From Glycine soja (lineage: Eukaryota > Streptophyta > Magnoliopsida > Fabales > Fabaceae): a stretch of DNA of 64,000 nt. Below are positions 10,535-22,400 of this stretch, piece by piece. Within the stretch, counting starts at the first letter, position 1. Each line of letters starts with the position of its first letter. The stretch covers positions 7,959,309-8,023,308 of the forward strand of contig NC_041004.1 of NCBI RefSeq assembly GCF_004193775.1, read 5' to 3'. The notes under the pieces were generated by a model, which was not told the origin of the DNA, made no database searches, and was given only the letters and a program-made list of their open reading frames with translations. Made by a program: the position numbers and the translations under genes.

Positions 10535-13245
10535 TAACAAATAATTTGAAATTTTTTACACCATCTAACTACTAAGAAATTGTTATGTATGATTTTTTAT
10601 TAGTTGATACTGTAAAAACCGTTTATTGTTAAAAATTAAACTATTATTTAAATTGATTATTTGGTTTTTATACACGAAAGAAATATGTTTTTTAGGTCAT
10701 TATGATATTAATGGGAAATATCTATTAATTTTACTAATGACTAATATTTGTAGTTGAACTCGATTGAATATTTTTAATGCCATCTTTTCTTCCAATCATG
10801 TTTTTTATTTATTTATAAGATTCAAATTCAAGAATTTATTTATTTGAATCAACTAATAAAGTCAAATACTATTTGAACTAACGATTTATTTATAGAAAAA
10901 AAAAACACATTTAAAACTAAGTTTTGTATCAAAGAAAACCTAAATTTTAGTCTGTATAAGAATATATGAAGCCATAGTGACTGATTTTAAAATAAATGTG
11001 ACTAAATAATTAATTTAACCTTTTGTTTTTGTTAAAGATCAAAAGCATAATGACTGAGTTTTGATGAATGAAAATGATCGTGAACAAAAGAGATGAATAT
11101 GACAAAGACAATGATGGTCCTTTACATAGTTTATTTTAGGTGACATGTGATAGCTATCTAGGTTCAAATTGAAGAGGACTTACAGTGCTTTAACCTTAAT
11201 GTCACTCATCCACCATACATAGGTATTGAAAACAAGAATATCCACTCCCGTCCAGTTCTTGGCACGATCCATGATGGCATCAACTTTTACTATTTGCTTC
11301 TTGGGATCCCTTATGGTAAAAAACTCAGTGTTGGACTCCACAAGCATTGGGGCCCAATAGAATTCTATGGTAGCATTATATTCCTATATCAAGCACAGAC
11401 AGGATATAGAAAAAAAAAATTCAAATTCAAAATTATATATCATTTTAAAAAACATATAAACATATGTTAAATATGTATGTTAAAAAACATATAAACATAT
11501 AAACATCATGAACAAAAAATACCAGTTTTTTATTCACAAACATTGTTAAATATGTACTTTTGCAAACGATTGACCAAGTTAAGAAATGTGTTTAACATTT
11601 AATTCACAAAAGTTAATTTTTTAAGTAATTTACTTAAGAATATCAAATATTATTTACTATTGCGACTAGGACACTTGTTAGTCAGATCATTAATTCATTA
11701 AGATATCATTGATAATAAGGTCGATTTTGAAGGTATTCAAAGTAACTGTTCCTTTAAATCAGAATCAGAGCAGAATGTGCTTAAATTATTAATGCTTAAT
11801 GTGCATGTCTCACCCTGGCCCCATCTATTCGTTAGATCAATACCTTGGCTTTGAAGACTGAATGAGTCCCTCGTTTCATAGATTTCTGCTTTTCAGGTAT
11901 GATCCATTCAACCATACACACAAAAGATTCCCATTGGCTTTTTTGCAGTGAATCCCCTACGAATAGCAGCCTCTTTCCTTGAAGCTTTTTAAGAGCTAGC
12001 TTTGGATTAAACCTAGAAAATGTTGTCATTTTATAATTTGGGTTATGTCAGGTTAATAAACATTTCAATGACCAAATTAAAAACCAACTAGATAGACTTG
12101 TGCAGTTTAAAGGTTAGTCGGTTAGTGTAATAAAATCAATAATTTATTTCATATATTTTTTTTTATAGGAAAATATCAGTTCTTAATCATTAGTTTTTGT
12201 GTTAATAGAGGGATTCGAATCCGCAACATCTATTTTCTTCCTTTTTCCTTTACCACTAAGTCAACATTATAACGTCTAACTTGTTTTATATGTATATACA
12301 CTTTATTTTAACATAAGTTTTTTACATGTCAACTAATTGAAAATCATTCTAAATATGATTTACTTCAAAGAAATTATTATAAAAGTCAACAATTTTCAAT
12401 TATATAATAATCTATGATTAAATGATAAATCTACTGTTATATATCATCATGCATGATTAGTTATGAATGTAATTTAGAAGAGGAAAATTCAAAATGCAGA
12501 AGATAAAAAAGACTAGCTCTGCAATCATAAAAATATATAGGCATGTTAATTAGAAAGTTTAAGACCTACTTGGGCAAGGTGCAATCTTCTGGCTGCCATT
12601 CCCAATAACGGTAGTCAGAATCTACCCTCCCATTGTTGACACAAGAATAAGGTCTACTTATGTATGGACAAGTTGTGTCTGAATACAAAGGCTTTATTGA
12701 ACTGTTAAACACCCATTTTCCATTTGTAAAATCGCACTCCTCAGGGTCATAAACGAATCCATCATGAAACCATAGTGAATCATTAGGAACCACCTCTTGT
12801 ATCTTGTTATCATCTTTTGGACAATCACAACAAAGCATGAGACATCATTAATGCATTAGAGTCAAACACTCAGTTTGGTAAACACAAGAGGTAAATAGTT
12901 ACACCAAAAGAAACACTAAGTTTGTGAAATAAAAATTTAATTTTCATTTTACAATTATACCAAAGTTTTGGTGTGCAAAGGATAAATAGTTACACCAAAA
13001 GAAACAACATTGCACAGAATAGATGAGGACTTACTGGATTTAGGCTTGGTACTATTTGTAGGACATGGTTTGAAATTGAAAATGGAACCGGAAGAAAGGA
13101 ACTTGAAACTCTCTGCATACAAGATAATAATGAATATAAGAACACAGATTTTGATGATAGGAAACTTTCCACTGGGAGGCTTCATCATTATTCCTGAAGT
13201 GATTCTGATGATGGGGATGAGAGAATTCAAGCTTAAATGTTGCAA
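9770..13245 (-). CDS. TBL-family (PMR5/PC-esterase, DUF231) polysaccharide O-acetyltransferase, gene 1
   Basis: Six exons on the minus strand join in phase: 13245-13035, 12813-12570, 12012-11844, 11383-11184, 10418-10260 and 10100-9770, coding 437 aa. All introns are GT-AG. An N-terminal membrane anchor (about residues 28-43) fits a type II Golgi protein. The PMR5N region (CDFTNGKWVFNSS, CPYI) is followed by the GDS motif at residues 171-173 and, near the end, DCIHWCLPG, giving the DxxH motif at 416-419. Together these form the serine-esterase-like catalytic set of TBL enzymes, which O-acetylate cell-wall xylan or related polymers. The spacing NATIEFYWAP and VFFTTMSPTH resembles the xylan-acetyltransferase branch (TBL28-35), but the exact member is uncertain. 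The start at 13245 is the first Met in the frame; the Met pair at residues 20-21 is an alternative and aligns with the start region of gene 2. Intron 4 holds a long TA repeat and intron 2 a SINE-like sequence. Gene 2 at 23855-26420 is its tandem paralogue. Confidence 0.9.
10467..10531. repeat. (TA)n microsatellite in TBL gene 1 intron 4
   Basis: An uninterrupted AT/TA dinucleotide run of about 65 bases lies inside intron 4 (10419-11183). It is likely length-polymorphic. Confidence 0.95.
12185..12275 (-). repeat. tRNA-derived SINE-like sequence
   Basis: On the minus strand, within TBL gene 1 intron 2, an A-box-like TTGACTTAGTGGTAAAG is followed about 30 bases later by a B-box-like GGATTCGAATCC (12207-12218). 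This is the internal RNA polymerase III promoter layout of tRNA-derived SINEs. The cloverleaf cannot be completed, so it is not a functional tRNA. The 3' end and target duplication were not resolved. Confidence 0.4.
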
Positions 13246-13299
13246 GAAGAAGTGCTTTAATTGATGCAGAGGACATACCTTAGAGGAAATTGTTCATAG

Positions 13300-13435
13300 T
13301 CTTTTGAGTATGAGTGAAGTTGAATCATAGAGGCATTGGCTAAATAAAAAAACACTTAAGCTGAAGTATACTGGAGGTAAATAAATGACTTGAAGAGTGA
13401 AAAATCTTGTGCTTTTCATCGTTTGTGTCTGTAAC
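13300..13435 (-). repeat. TBL upstream segment, copy A
   Basis: The sequence just 5' of TBL gene 1 (with GAGTGAAGTTGAATCATAG, AGCTGAAGTATACTGGAGG and AAATCTTGTGC on the plus strand) recurs at 14330-14450 and, more diverged, at 26530-26650 upstream of TBL gene 2. It probably holds part of the promoter or 5' leader of these genes. Confidence 0.65.
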
Positions 13436-14329
13436 CGGAAGATATGCATTTGTTCAGTTTCTGTGAATTATATGTTATTGAAAGGCTTGTTATCTCTCGC
13501 TATCCTCTAATCTCTGGCTCCATATGATATTTGCTAAATAAAAGTGCATAATAGAGAAGTTATATTTTTACATTAATTTTCTGATGTTGAGTAGTTTTAA
13601 TTACTATAATATTTTGATATGAGAAACTTTGAAAATTATACTTATGAGAAATTATTATATGGTATTAGATTACTATAGTCTAAATCGATATCCTTATACA
13701 TATATATAATTGGGTTTCTTTTAACTATTGTCATTAGGATTTTTGGTTTTCTAGTAAAATCTAGAGATATATTTAAAATTTTTGATCTTTTGAACAGATT
13801 ACAAGATTGATTTTTGATCCCAGGTTTAATCATACTTAAAGATTTTGTCTCTACCTAAATTATAGATTTTGTATTGCATATTTAAGTTTAACTAACTCCT
13901 TCTTTGTTAATTGGAAATTCTAAATATGTATCACGTGAAAATAGTACTAAAAAATAGACTATGTAACAAATTATCCAACATTTTGCCAATCACCTGTGGA
14001 TTTTTCCAATGTGATTTTCAAGGTAAAAAGAAAATAAAGAATAAAAGTGTGTTTTTTTTTTTTTTTTACCAAACCTGATTTTGCTTACAAGCCCACCTAA
14101 GACCGAAATTGAAAAAAAGTAGCTTCCTAGTTAAGTTAGATATTTTACACTAAATTTTGGTATAAAATTTCTTTTGAATAAAACTTTCAAGACATTAATC
14201 AATTCATTTCGAACTCAATTTTTAACTTAAATTAATTTTGTAATTAAATTCAGGTTCACTTAAAATTAATTAAATTTACAAACATTTAGAAGTCTTAGGG
14301 TTTTGGAGAAATAGTTTATGTGTTTTTGA

Positions 14330-14450
14330 ATTTTGAGTAAGAGTGAAGTTGAATTATAGGCATTGGTTATTAATGAACTTAGCTGAAGTATACCGGAGGT
14401 AAATGAGCAACTTGATAAAAATCTTGTACTTCTCATCTTTTGTCCCCCAA
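14330..14450 (-). repeat. TBL upstream segment, copy B (orphan)
   Basis: It shows GAGTGAAGTTGAATTATAG, AGCTGAAGTATACCGGAGG and AAATCTTGTACTTCTCATC on the plus strand, matching copy A about 1 kb away. No TBL coding exon follows it directly, so it looks like a leftover of an extra gene copy or a small local duplication. Confidence 0.65.
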
Positions 14451-15244
14451 ACTGCTGGAAGCAGTATATATATGTGCTTTCCATATTTCCTGCCTTATCT
14501 AAGAATCTATTTACAATATATAATTTTGAAGTATATGTGATATTGATCGAGATGTTATTTCAGTACATAAGTTAGTATTTTTTTTATCACATAATTAATG
14601 TTTAGTTGTGACAAAAAAAATTCAATTTAACTGTTTTCTCTTTCATTTTCAATTCATCATGTTATCAGAAGTAAATCTGTATGTTATTTCTTTGCTGACA
14701 AATCCTATCTTTTCATAAAAACAAAAAAGATTAAAATATGTGTGATCCTAATAAATGTTCAAATTTTATATTTATTTTTTAATATATTTTTTGTTTTTGT
14801 TCTCTAGTAAAATAATAAATTTTTTTTTATCTTTGACATTTTTTAGTACCTATTAAATTAACAAAATTTATGCTCACTTGTTCTTTAATAAAAAATTTCT
14901 GTTATTAGTCAACAAACAAACACAAAATTTAAATATTTATTAAGAATCATAAACATATTTTAATCAAAACAAAACTCATAAAAGCATAATTTCTAATAAC
15001 CAAACAATAAAATCATGAATTACAAAAGATATCCAAACTAAAAAAAGAATGATTTCTTGAAAAAATTCTACCTAACTCCGATATTTTCTCAATATTTAAA
15101 AAAATCACAATAAATCACCGATAATATTTCCTATCTCTCTCCTCCTATTATCTATCTTGCTTTCATGTGCTCTTTCTTGATTTTATGACTAATCGATTAT
15201 ATTAGCTAATTGTTCATGATATATATAATTAATTAGTTATTCTC

Positions 15245-15302
<58 letters not shown>
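15245..15302. repeat. (ATT)n microsatellite
   Basis: A perfect ATT/TTA trinucleotide run of about 58 bases. Confidence 0.95.
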
Positions 15303-15303
<1 letters not shown>

Positions 15304-15614
15304 TCTTTTAATGATTATTAATTGGATGTTGTGATTCAGTGTTGACTCATGTAATCTTTTTTATGTAATTTATTCTCTGTAGGTTACTATATATTGTTGC
15401 TATTGTGTTCGATCCATTCTTTATAAAATTATTTCCGCATAACGATAATTGGTTCTTTTATATTCTTTCCGTGAACTAACTTTAGTTAATATCATGCATT
15501 AATTACCCGATATTTACGTAAAAATGATAATTTCAAAATTTTAGATAAAAAAATAGATGGAAGGACGAAACTTGATTTAAAACTAAAGGGACTTAATTGA
15601 TCTATAAACAGTTA

Positions 15615-16805
15615 AGAAACCAAAATTACAGATAATCCAAATCAAAATAAGTAAAAGTGTAATTAAACTTAAAGATTACAAAATAACGTGTAAACTGTAA
15701 AGGGAACCGGCTAGTTACTTACTCAATTAGTTAATTAGAGTTAGTTAATTGACATGTCATCAATGCTCTGCATGACAATTATACGTTTAATTGGCGCTCT
15801 TCCTGTATAACAAAAGCAATAATGAATAGATTTTTTTAGTATTAATATTTAGGCTGTTATAATTTTAACCTTGTTTAAATTTGATTCGTGATTTTAATTG
15901 GCTGCTTTATTATTTTTCCATCATTTTAGTCTTCAGATTTTACAAATTTGTAATTTTGTTTCAATCCTTAATTTTGTATACATTTTATTTATGTTATTTT
16001 GGTCCAATTAAATCATAAATCTAACATTTATTTAAGATATCAATTAAAAAAATAACTTAATTAATTAAATATAAAAAATAAAAAAGACATAAACATATGA
16101 AGAGTAAATCAAAATTACATATTTTTTTAATTTAAAGACTAAAATTAAAAATAAAAACCAAAAATTGAAAATAAAAATTTAAAAAAACTAAAATTATAAT
16201 TTAATCAAATAATTATTTAAAATTTATTGTCATGTGAGATACATCTAATTTTAAAATTTTTTACAACACAAATAACTACTTTTGATGTAGTTATATTTAA
16301 TTTCTTTTGTATAATAGTTATATTTACTTTCACGTTATTAGAATATATGATTAGGGGTGTTTGTGGGTCAGTTTTAATCGATTTTGATCAAATTTAGGAT
16401 TCAATCCAATTAAATTTGATCGGTTCGGTTTGGTTCGATTTTCACAATTTTTGTTAATTCAACCCATTCCATTCATGAATGGTTTGGTTCGGTTCAGACT
16501 AACAAATTATCTATTTAAATTTGGTCTTTTCTTTTTCTTAGAATTACTATTTCATATCATGATTTTTCAAATATCTAATACAATTAACACAATATTATCA
16601 AATGTTTGGAAGTAGTAAAATTGATTCATTTAACACCGTCAACATAATATTCTAAAATAGACCAATATAAATTAAAACAAAATATTATTCAACGAGATTT
16701 ACTATAATATTCTGAAACATAATTACTTCTTATAAACTAATTTCTTGTAAACAGATGTGCTACAACCATATTTGTTTGTTGCAAACAGATTTGGTAAAAC
16801 AAATG
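15615..16805. repeat. 1.2-kb direct duplication, copy 1
   Basis: From AAACCAAAATTACAGATAAT at about 15615 to CAGATTTGGTAAAACAAATG at about 16805 this block matches 19594-20855 closely and in the same orientation. It includes a hAT-like terminus TAGGGGTGTTTGTGGG at 16352 followed by GGTTCGGTTTGGTTCG-type subterminal repeats. Copy 1 lacks an 86-bp segment present in copy 2. No coding content is seen. Confidence 0.85.
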
Positions 16806-19124
16806 ACAAATGAAATCTGGGAGGGGAAAAGCGAACGAAAGAGGAGACAGGTGTTTTGCATTTCACGAATAGAGCCGCAAGCAAGGACACTGTTTCCTCA
16901 CTAGTTCTACTTCGATCATAGAGATTTCAACCTTTTACTTGCTTCGCTGGACATCTTTGTCCCTCTCTCTCCATAATCATTCCTGTTTTTAAACATGGTA
17001 AATAAATTATACATTTCTGTTGCAGGACAGTAGATTGTGATTTAGTTCATTTAAAGAAGTAATTATTGATTTTATGGAGATGAAAATTTCTTTTTTAAAG
17101 ATGGAGTGCTCCAATATCTTATAAAATTTGAAATGTTTTGATTTAGAGGGTGGAATTTTTATTATTATGGTTTTGTCGGATTGGGAGCACCGCACGATGG
17201 GGATGTTTCGGTAATTTAGCAGAATGCTTTCTTGGATTTGCGGACAAGCTGGTGTGGCCCGCATTGAAGTTATATTGGTTCGTATAGTTTGCTTTTTCAG
17301 GCGTTTGGGCAAGGAATTTTTAGTTTTCTTGCTGCCCTCGTATGCCAATGCCATAGATTATAGATACCTTGGCAAACCACATAGCTAAATTAGCTAACGA
17401 GGAGACAGGGAGTCCCATGATGGAGTCGAAATTAAATATTTTTTAACACATTTTAATGATTTATAATTAATTAAGGTAATTGTTCAACAAATAAAAAGGT
17501 GGTTCATCATCATCACCATTCTAACAAATCTATTCAAGAAATCAATTGTAAATTATGTTAGGTGTCTCTCATATGCAACATACATGTTTGTGTCAGTGAA
17601 TAGTGGTGATTGTCTAATTTCAGGAATCGAACACCAAGTAGCGACTCACAAACTGACTGTTTAGCGTGCACTTTACAAGTTTTAAAATATTCAATTCATC
17701 TTACTGTAGTGGAATTTTAGGTGCTTTTTAGCATGAAAGATACAATAAATGGTAGGAATTGTGATTTAACATATTTACATGTCCCTAAAAAAAATCATTT
17801 TAAGTGATTTTAATTGTCATTTCTTCGGGACTTCTTCTAAAACCTTGATGATTGGGAGTGAGAAAACAATATGATTGTTGTTTATTTAAACTCACATGTT
17901 GACAATTGATAAAGACCATCTTTGGTTGCCCCATATACTAAAACTTTTCATTGTCACACTGTCCTTAAAAAACAAATTTGTATCAATAGTGGTAAAACGA
18001 ATAGCAAACTTTTCAGTGTTTATGGTGTTGTTGGATAGTGGTCGCCGACGGCCTTATGTTTTATGAAATATTTCCATGTTTCTACAAATAAAACAAAATC
18101 TTCAGTCTTGTGTGTATTCATAGCCACCGCAAGAAAGGAGAGAAAGAATATGGAGAATCAAAGGCAAAGCGAGAAGATGGTTTCGCGAGTATCAGTGTTT
18201 TGGACGTGAAAAAAAAAAAGTCTTTTTGCATAACCATAGAAGAGTATGGGAAAATGTCTTCTAGTTCTGTTTTTTAGTTTTTTATTTATGTTTTAAAAAT
18301 ATGTTTAAAATTTAACAGAAGATTAAAAAATAAGAGTTATTAAATCTCATATGACAGTTCTAAATTATTGATTGATTGCGAAAATATATACTAGAGAAGT
18401 AAGTGCATGCAATTCAGATACATCGTGCATGATCTTCCGAATTGATTCCTCTACAGAATTCAACACTTGTTGTTGTATAGTCAAACTCGATGCTTGTCTG
18501 AGAGTATAAAGAGCTTGTAAACACCTAACTTTGTCCGAATTTACCACTATTTTTATGAAGTTAAAAAAATGAGAGAAAAGAAATTAATAAAACGGAAAAA
18601 GCAAAGAAAAGAAAAGAAAAGAGAGAAAAAAAACTGAAAAATTAAAAAAGGAGAAGAAAGAAAGAAAATAAAAATATTACACTCAAAGCCCAGAGCTATT
18701 GACCCATTGAAACTAATTCAAGCCATGCCCACGTTAAACTCAACTCACTCTAACCTAAACTAATTCTTCCCCTTTAACAACCGTTGTGTAACATCCGCAT
18801 ACATCTGTTAGCCACTACGAGTGAGTGCTTCTAAAAAGCATTTCCATCTTCAATTTGGGCACTGAACTGTTAACAAAGGCAAACTTCAATTGGTAATCCA
18901 TCTTGATTTTCTCTGTAATTGTTGTATAAAGAACATGTCTTCTATTGGGTATTCTTCTGATGTTTCCCTGAAGTATCCTTCTTGTTTTAGCCCTGAGTTG
19001 TTACTGGCTTTGAAATACAATTTGTTTGCTGCTATGCGGCTTGTTTTGCTCTCGCTAACTAGTTGTTCGACAAAATGCATGAACCAATAAAAGTTGGTAA
19101 TTAAGAAATTGTTCCTTACTAAAT
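16806..19124. other. no recognised gene; possible decayed coding fragments
   Basis: The stretch 16840-17400 has a GC-richer leader, an intron-like GTAAATAAA...TTCTGTTGCAG at about 16999-17025 and open frames on both strands, but I recognise no family and stops are frequent. A 60-aa frame at 18365-18547 (minus) is also unassigned. The 18590-18670 part is purine-rich low complexity. Confidence 0.3.
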
Positions 19125-19300
19125 GCATAACGCAAATCTCAGAGTACAGGATTGATGCTCATTCCTCAGTTTACACTGAAACTGGGGGGAAAATTTTGAG
19201 TGAAGAGGAAAGGGCTAACCCACTAAATGCAGATTGCATACATTGGTGTTTGCCTGGAGTTCCAGATACTTGGAATCAAATATTTTTGGCAATGTTGTAA
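19125..19300 (+). pseudogene. TBL last-exon fragment (third copy, inverted)
   Basis: The plus strand codes the C-terminal part of a TBL protein from the [13 protein letters not shown] segment through the DCIHWCLPG catalytic DxxH motif to the final NQIFLAML and stop at 19298-19300. At the protein level it is identical to the same part of TBL gene 2, and the match continues through the 3' flank to about 19590. It begins abruptly inside exon 6, the rest of the gene is absent, and there is no promoter, so it is a duplicated gene fragment in inverted orientation. Confidence 0.9.
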
Positions 19301-19590
19301 CAAGGACCTGTGCTTTTGTTTTTTAAGTGACATGAAGATGTCAATTATGTAAAATCATGTGTCCACCACATTTAGCATTTATATCATCTTTTGGTTCATT
19401 TTCATGACATAAAGATGTCAACCTTGTAAAGCCATGTGTCCAAATTCATCCTTTGCTAGTAATTTTGTGATTTAAATATACATGGATCACAAATGCCTGT
19501 GCGTGTGGTGGTTCAACGAAGCCCACAAACAAATTTGATTGATTGATAAAGTTGGTCACAAGTTTAAATGTATAGATCTATTGCGTTATG
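19125..19590 (+). repeat. inverted repeat arm 1 (pairs with 23560-24029)
   Basis: CATAACGCAAATCTCAG at 19125 onward matches the reverse complement of TBL gene 2 from 24029 downwards. The match covers the exon-6 end and about 290 bases of 3' flank before fading near TATAGATC at about 19590. Arm 2 is the native locus. The arms enclose about 4 kb with the second copy of the direct duplication and the hAT relic. Confidence 0.85.
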
Positions 19591-19593
19591 TTG

Positions 19594-20855
19594 ATAAACC
19601 AAAATTACAGATAATCCAAATTAAAATAAGTAAAAGTGTAATTAAACTTAAAGATTACAAAATAACGTGTAAACTGTAAAGGGAACCGGCTAGTTACTTA
19701 CTCAATTAGTTAATTAGAGTTAGTTAATTGACATGTCATCAATGCTCTGCATGACAATTATACGTTTAGCGCTCTTCCTGTATAACAAAAGCAATAATGA
19801 ATAGATTTTTTTAGTATTAATATTTAGGCTGTTATAATTTTAACCTTGTTTAAATTTGATTCGTGATTTTAATTGGCTGCTTTATTATTTTTCCATCATT
19901 TTAGTCTTCAAATTTTACAAATTTGTAATTTTGTTTCAATCCTTAAATTTTTATATATTTTATTTATGTTATTTTGGTCCAATTAAATCATAAATCTAAC
20001 ATATTTATTAAAAGTATCAATAAAAAAATAACTTAATTAATTAAATATAAAAAATAAAAAAGAAATAAACATATGAAGATTAAATCAAAATTACAGATTT
20101 TTTTTAAAAATTTAAAGACTAAAATTAAAAAAAACAAAAATTGAAAATAAAAAATTAAAAAAACTAAAATTATAATTTAATCAAATAATTATTTAAAATT
20201 TAGTCTGATAAAAATAAAACACCATATTATCTCACATTCTCTCCATCCTACCATTAATATTCGATGCAGAGGTATACTCACATATTTATTGTCATGTGAG
20301 ATACATCTAATTTTGAAATTTTTTATAACACAAATAACTACTTTTGATGTAGTTATATTTAATTTCTTTTGTATAATAGTTATATTTACTTTTAGGTGAT
20401 TAGAATATATGATTAGGGGTGTTTGTGGGCCGGTTTGGATCGATTTTGATCAAATTTAGGACTCAACCCAATCAAATTTGATCAATTTGGTTTGATTCGA
20501 TTTTCACAATTTGTATTAACCCAACCCATCTCATTCATGAACGGTTTGGTTCGGTTCGGACTAACAGATTATTCATTTGAATTTGGTCTTTTCTTTTTCT
20601 TAGAACTCCTATTTTATATCATGATTTTTCAAATATCTAATACAATTAACACAATATTATCAAATGTTTAGAAGTAGTAAAATTGATGCATTTAGCACCA
20701 TCAACATAATATTTTAAAATAGACCAATACAAAATATTATTCAACGAGATTTACTATAACATTCTAAAACACAATTACTTCTTATAAACTAATTTCTTGC
20801 AACCAGATTTGCTACAACCACATTTGTTGCAAACAGATTTGCTGAAACAAATGAA
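19594..20855. repeat. 1.2-kb direct duplication, copy 2
   Basis: Matches 15615-16805. It starts exactly where the inverted TBL fragment fades out and ends inside the hAT-like element. It carries an extra 86 bp (20203-20288) bounded by ATTTA on both sides, which is either a deletion in copy 1 by 5-base microhomology or an insertion here. Confidence 0.85.
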
Positions 20856-22400
20856 CAAAATATGATCCATTAATATTATAAACATGATAGAATAAATAAA
20901 TATGAAAAAAAGGTGAAACAAATAACAATGTACCTGAAAGTAATACTTTAAGAAGTTTCAACACTATGTAGTCCCAACACTTGGAGTCCTAATGCTCATA
21001 GAATTTGAAGCCAAACCAAACAACTCTAAAAAATTAAGTACAACCCTATTAGCACAAAAACTAATTGATATTTGATACAAATATAAAAAATGAAATAAGA
21101 GATTACACATCTGATTCAATCTTTTTTGCTTCATTTATTTCAACTTGCAAGTCATTAACATTTTGCTTAGTAGATCTAAGCCAATTTTGGATACAAATGA
21201 GAGCTTCAACAGTAGTAGGACTCAAAAAGAACTACTAAATGCAGATTCAAATTATACAGTAGATACAGGAATAACCAATATATCTCTAGTCGTACAGGAA
21301 AAAATATAATATTTGGATGTTTTCAATTTCCACGAATTCAAAATGTCAAACTTAGCGTGATCATCTTCAACATCATCCTCCAAATCTAACTCATTTTTTT
21401 GCACCTCACATATGCATGAACTCTCCATTCAACGAAATATGTCGATTTCAAACCCTCATTGCTCTAGCTAAATATAAAATAGCCAAGTTATTAGCACTTG
21501 CATTATCCATTGCTACACAACAAACTTTTGAAATCCCTCTTTTAAACAATTCTCTAAGGTTATCCTTACGATTTCACCTTTGTGGTAAAAAATCAAACAA
21601 AATTTCAATTTTTTTTTATTTAACTCCCACCCTTCATCAATGTAATGAGCTATCACACACATATAATTCATATTTTGAATTGGCGTCCAAGTATTTGTAG
21701 TTAGTGGAACCATTTGTTTATTTTCAGACAACACATGCTTCAACTTCTCCTTATCATTAAACACATGCATGCAATGTCTAGCAATAGTGACATGAGAAGG
21801 AATTTCAAATTTAGATTGAGCATCTTCCATGAACTTCCTAAACCCTTCATTTTCAACAAAATTACTGGCAAGTTCATCAATAGTTATCATCTTTGCAAGT
21901 GTTATTAGAGTATGCTCTTGATTAAAATCAACAAGTTTCATACTAACTTTATTAGGGCCACTTTCACTATCACTTCCAAAAACAATTGTCTTTTGCTTTT
22001 TATCAACCTGCCTGTATGGGTTTTTCTTACATTGTTGGAACACATGTCTATTCAAGTTAGAGGTTTCATAGATATAACTAGATGCTGCATATGATGCATT
22101 ACATTACTTACAATAAGTCGTACCATCTTCCTTCTTAATAAAATGTTCCTAAACATTAGAAGGGGTCTAGCAACTCTTTTTTTTCTCCTTACATCTGGTT
22201 GTGCAGATTCAGGTTGTTGTCCTTGCCCTTGTTGTGGTGGAGTTTCATGTCCTTGTGGTTGTGAAAGAGCTTTTGTCCTTTGTTGTGGTGGACTTTCAAT
22301 ATGACATGGAGAGTGAGTGCTAATGGGTGGAATGGAATTAGAGATTAATCATTGACTACTTTTCTTCTCCAATTGTCTCATTTGCAAATTCTAAAGAACC
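20414..22400 (-). mobile_element. hAT transposon, internally deleted
   Basis: The 3' terminus (plus-strand left end) is TAGGGGTGTTTGTGGGCC at 20414, followed by GGTTTGGTTCGG-type subterminal repeats, both typical of plant hAT elements. The broken transposase lies at 21103-22381 on the minus strand. I could not find the opposite terminal inverted repeat (ACCCCTA) beyond 22400, so the 5' end is missing or diverged and the right boundary is approximate. Confidence 0.6.
21103..22381 (-). pseudogene. hAT transposase (BED zinc-finger, RICESLEEPER-like), broken
   Basis: From about 22381 downwards the minus strand codes a Gln/Pro-rich N-terminus, a decayed BED zinc finger (EDGTTYCK...NLNRHVFQQC), then a longer open segment at 22055-21513 with FRKFMEDAQSKFEIPSHVTIAR and the TTNTWTPIQNMNYMCVIAHYID segment of the hAT catalytic core. 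After DNASANNLAI-like residues the sequence jumps to the extreme C-terminus, SPTTVEALICIQNWL at about 21220-21190, ending at TAA 21103-21105. Several hundred residues of core, including the dimerisation region, are therefore missing. Stops and frameshifts are present near the zinc finger. It cannot make active transposase. Confidence 0.75.

Noticed and set aside
12200..12225. functional tRNA gene at the GGATTCGAATCC box
   Set aside because: No acceptor stem or anticodon arm can be paired; it fits a SINE head better.
13010..13264. 84-aa plus-strand frame over TBL gene 1 exon 1
   Set aside because: It is the antisense shadow of the signal-anchor exon; the minus-strand reading splices in phase with five further exons.
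15245..15302. CRISPR-like or satellite array
   Set aside because: It is a simple ATT microsatellite without spacers; CRISPR arrays are not expected in plant nuclear DNA.
17007..17354. 115-aa minus-strand frame
   Set aside because: No recognisable domain, and the plus strand also has open segments; not enough to call a gene.
18886..19128. 80-aa minus-strand frame next to the TBL fragment
   Set aside because: No family match, and it overlaps an equally long open frame on the other strand.
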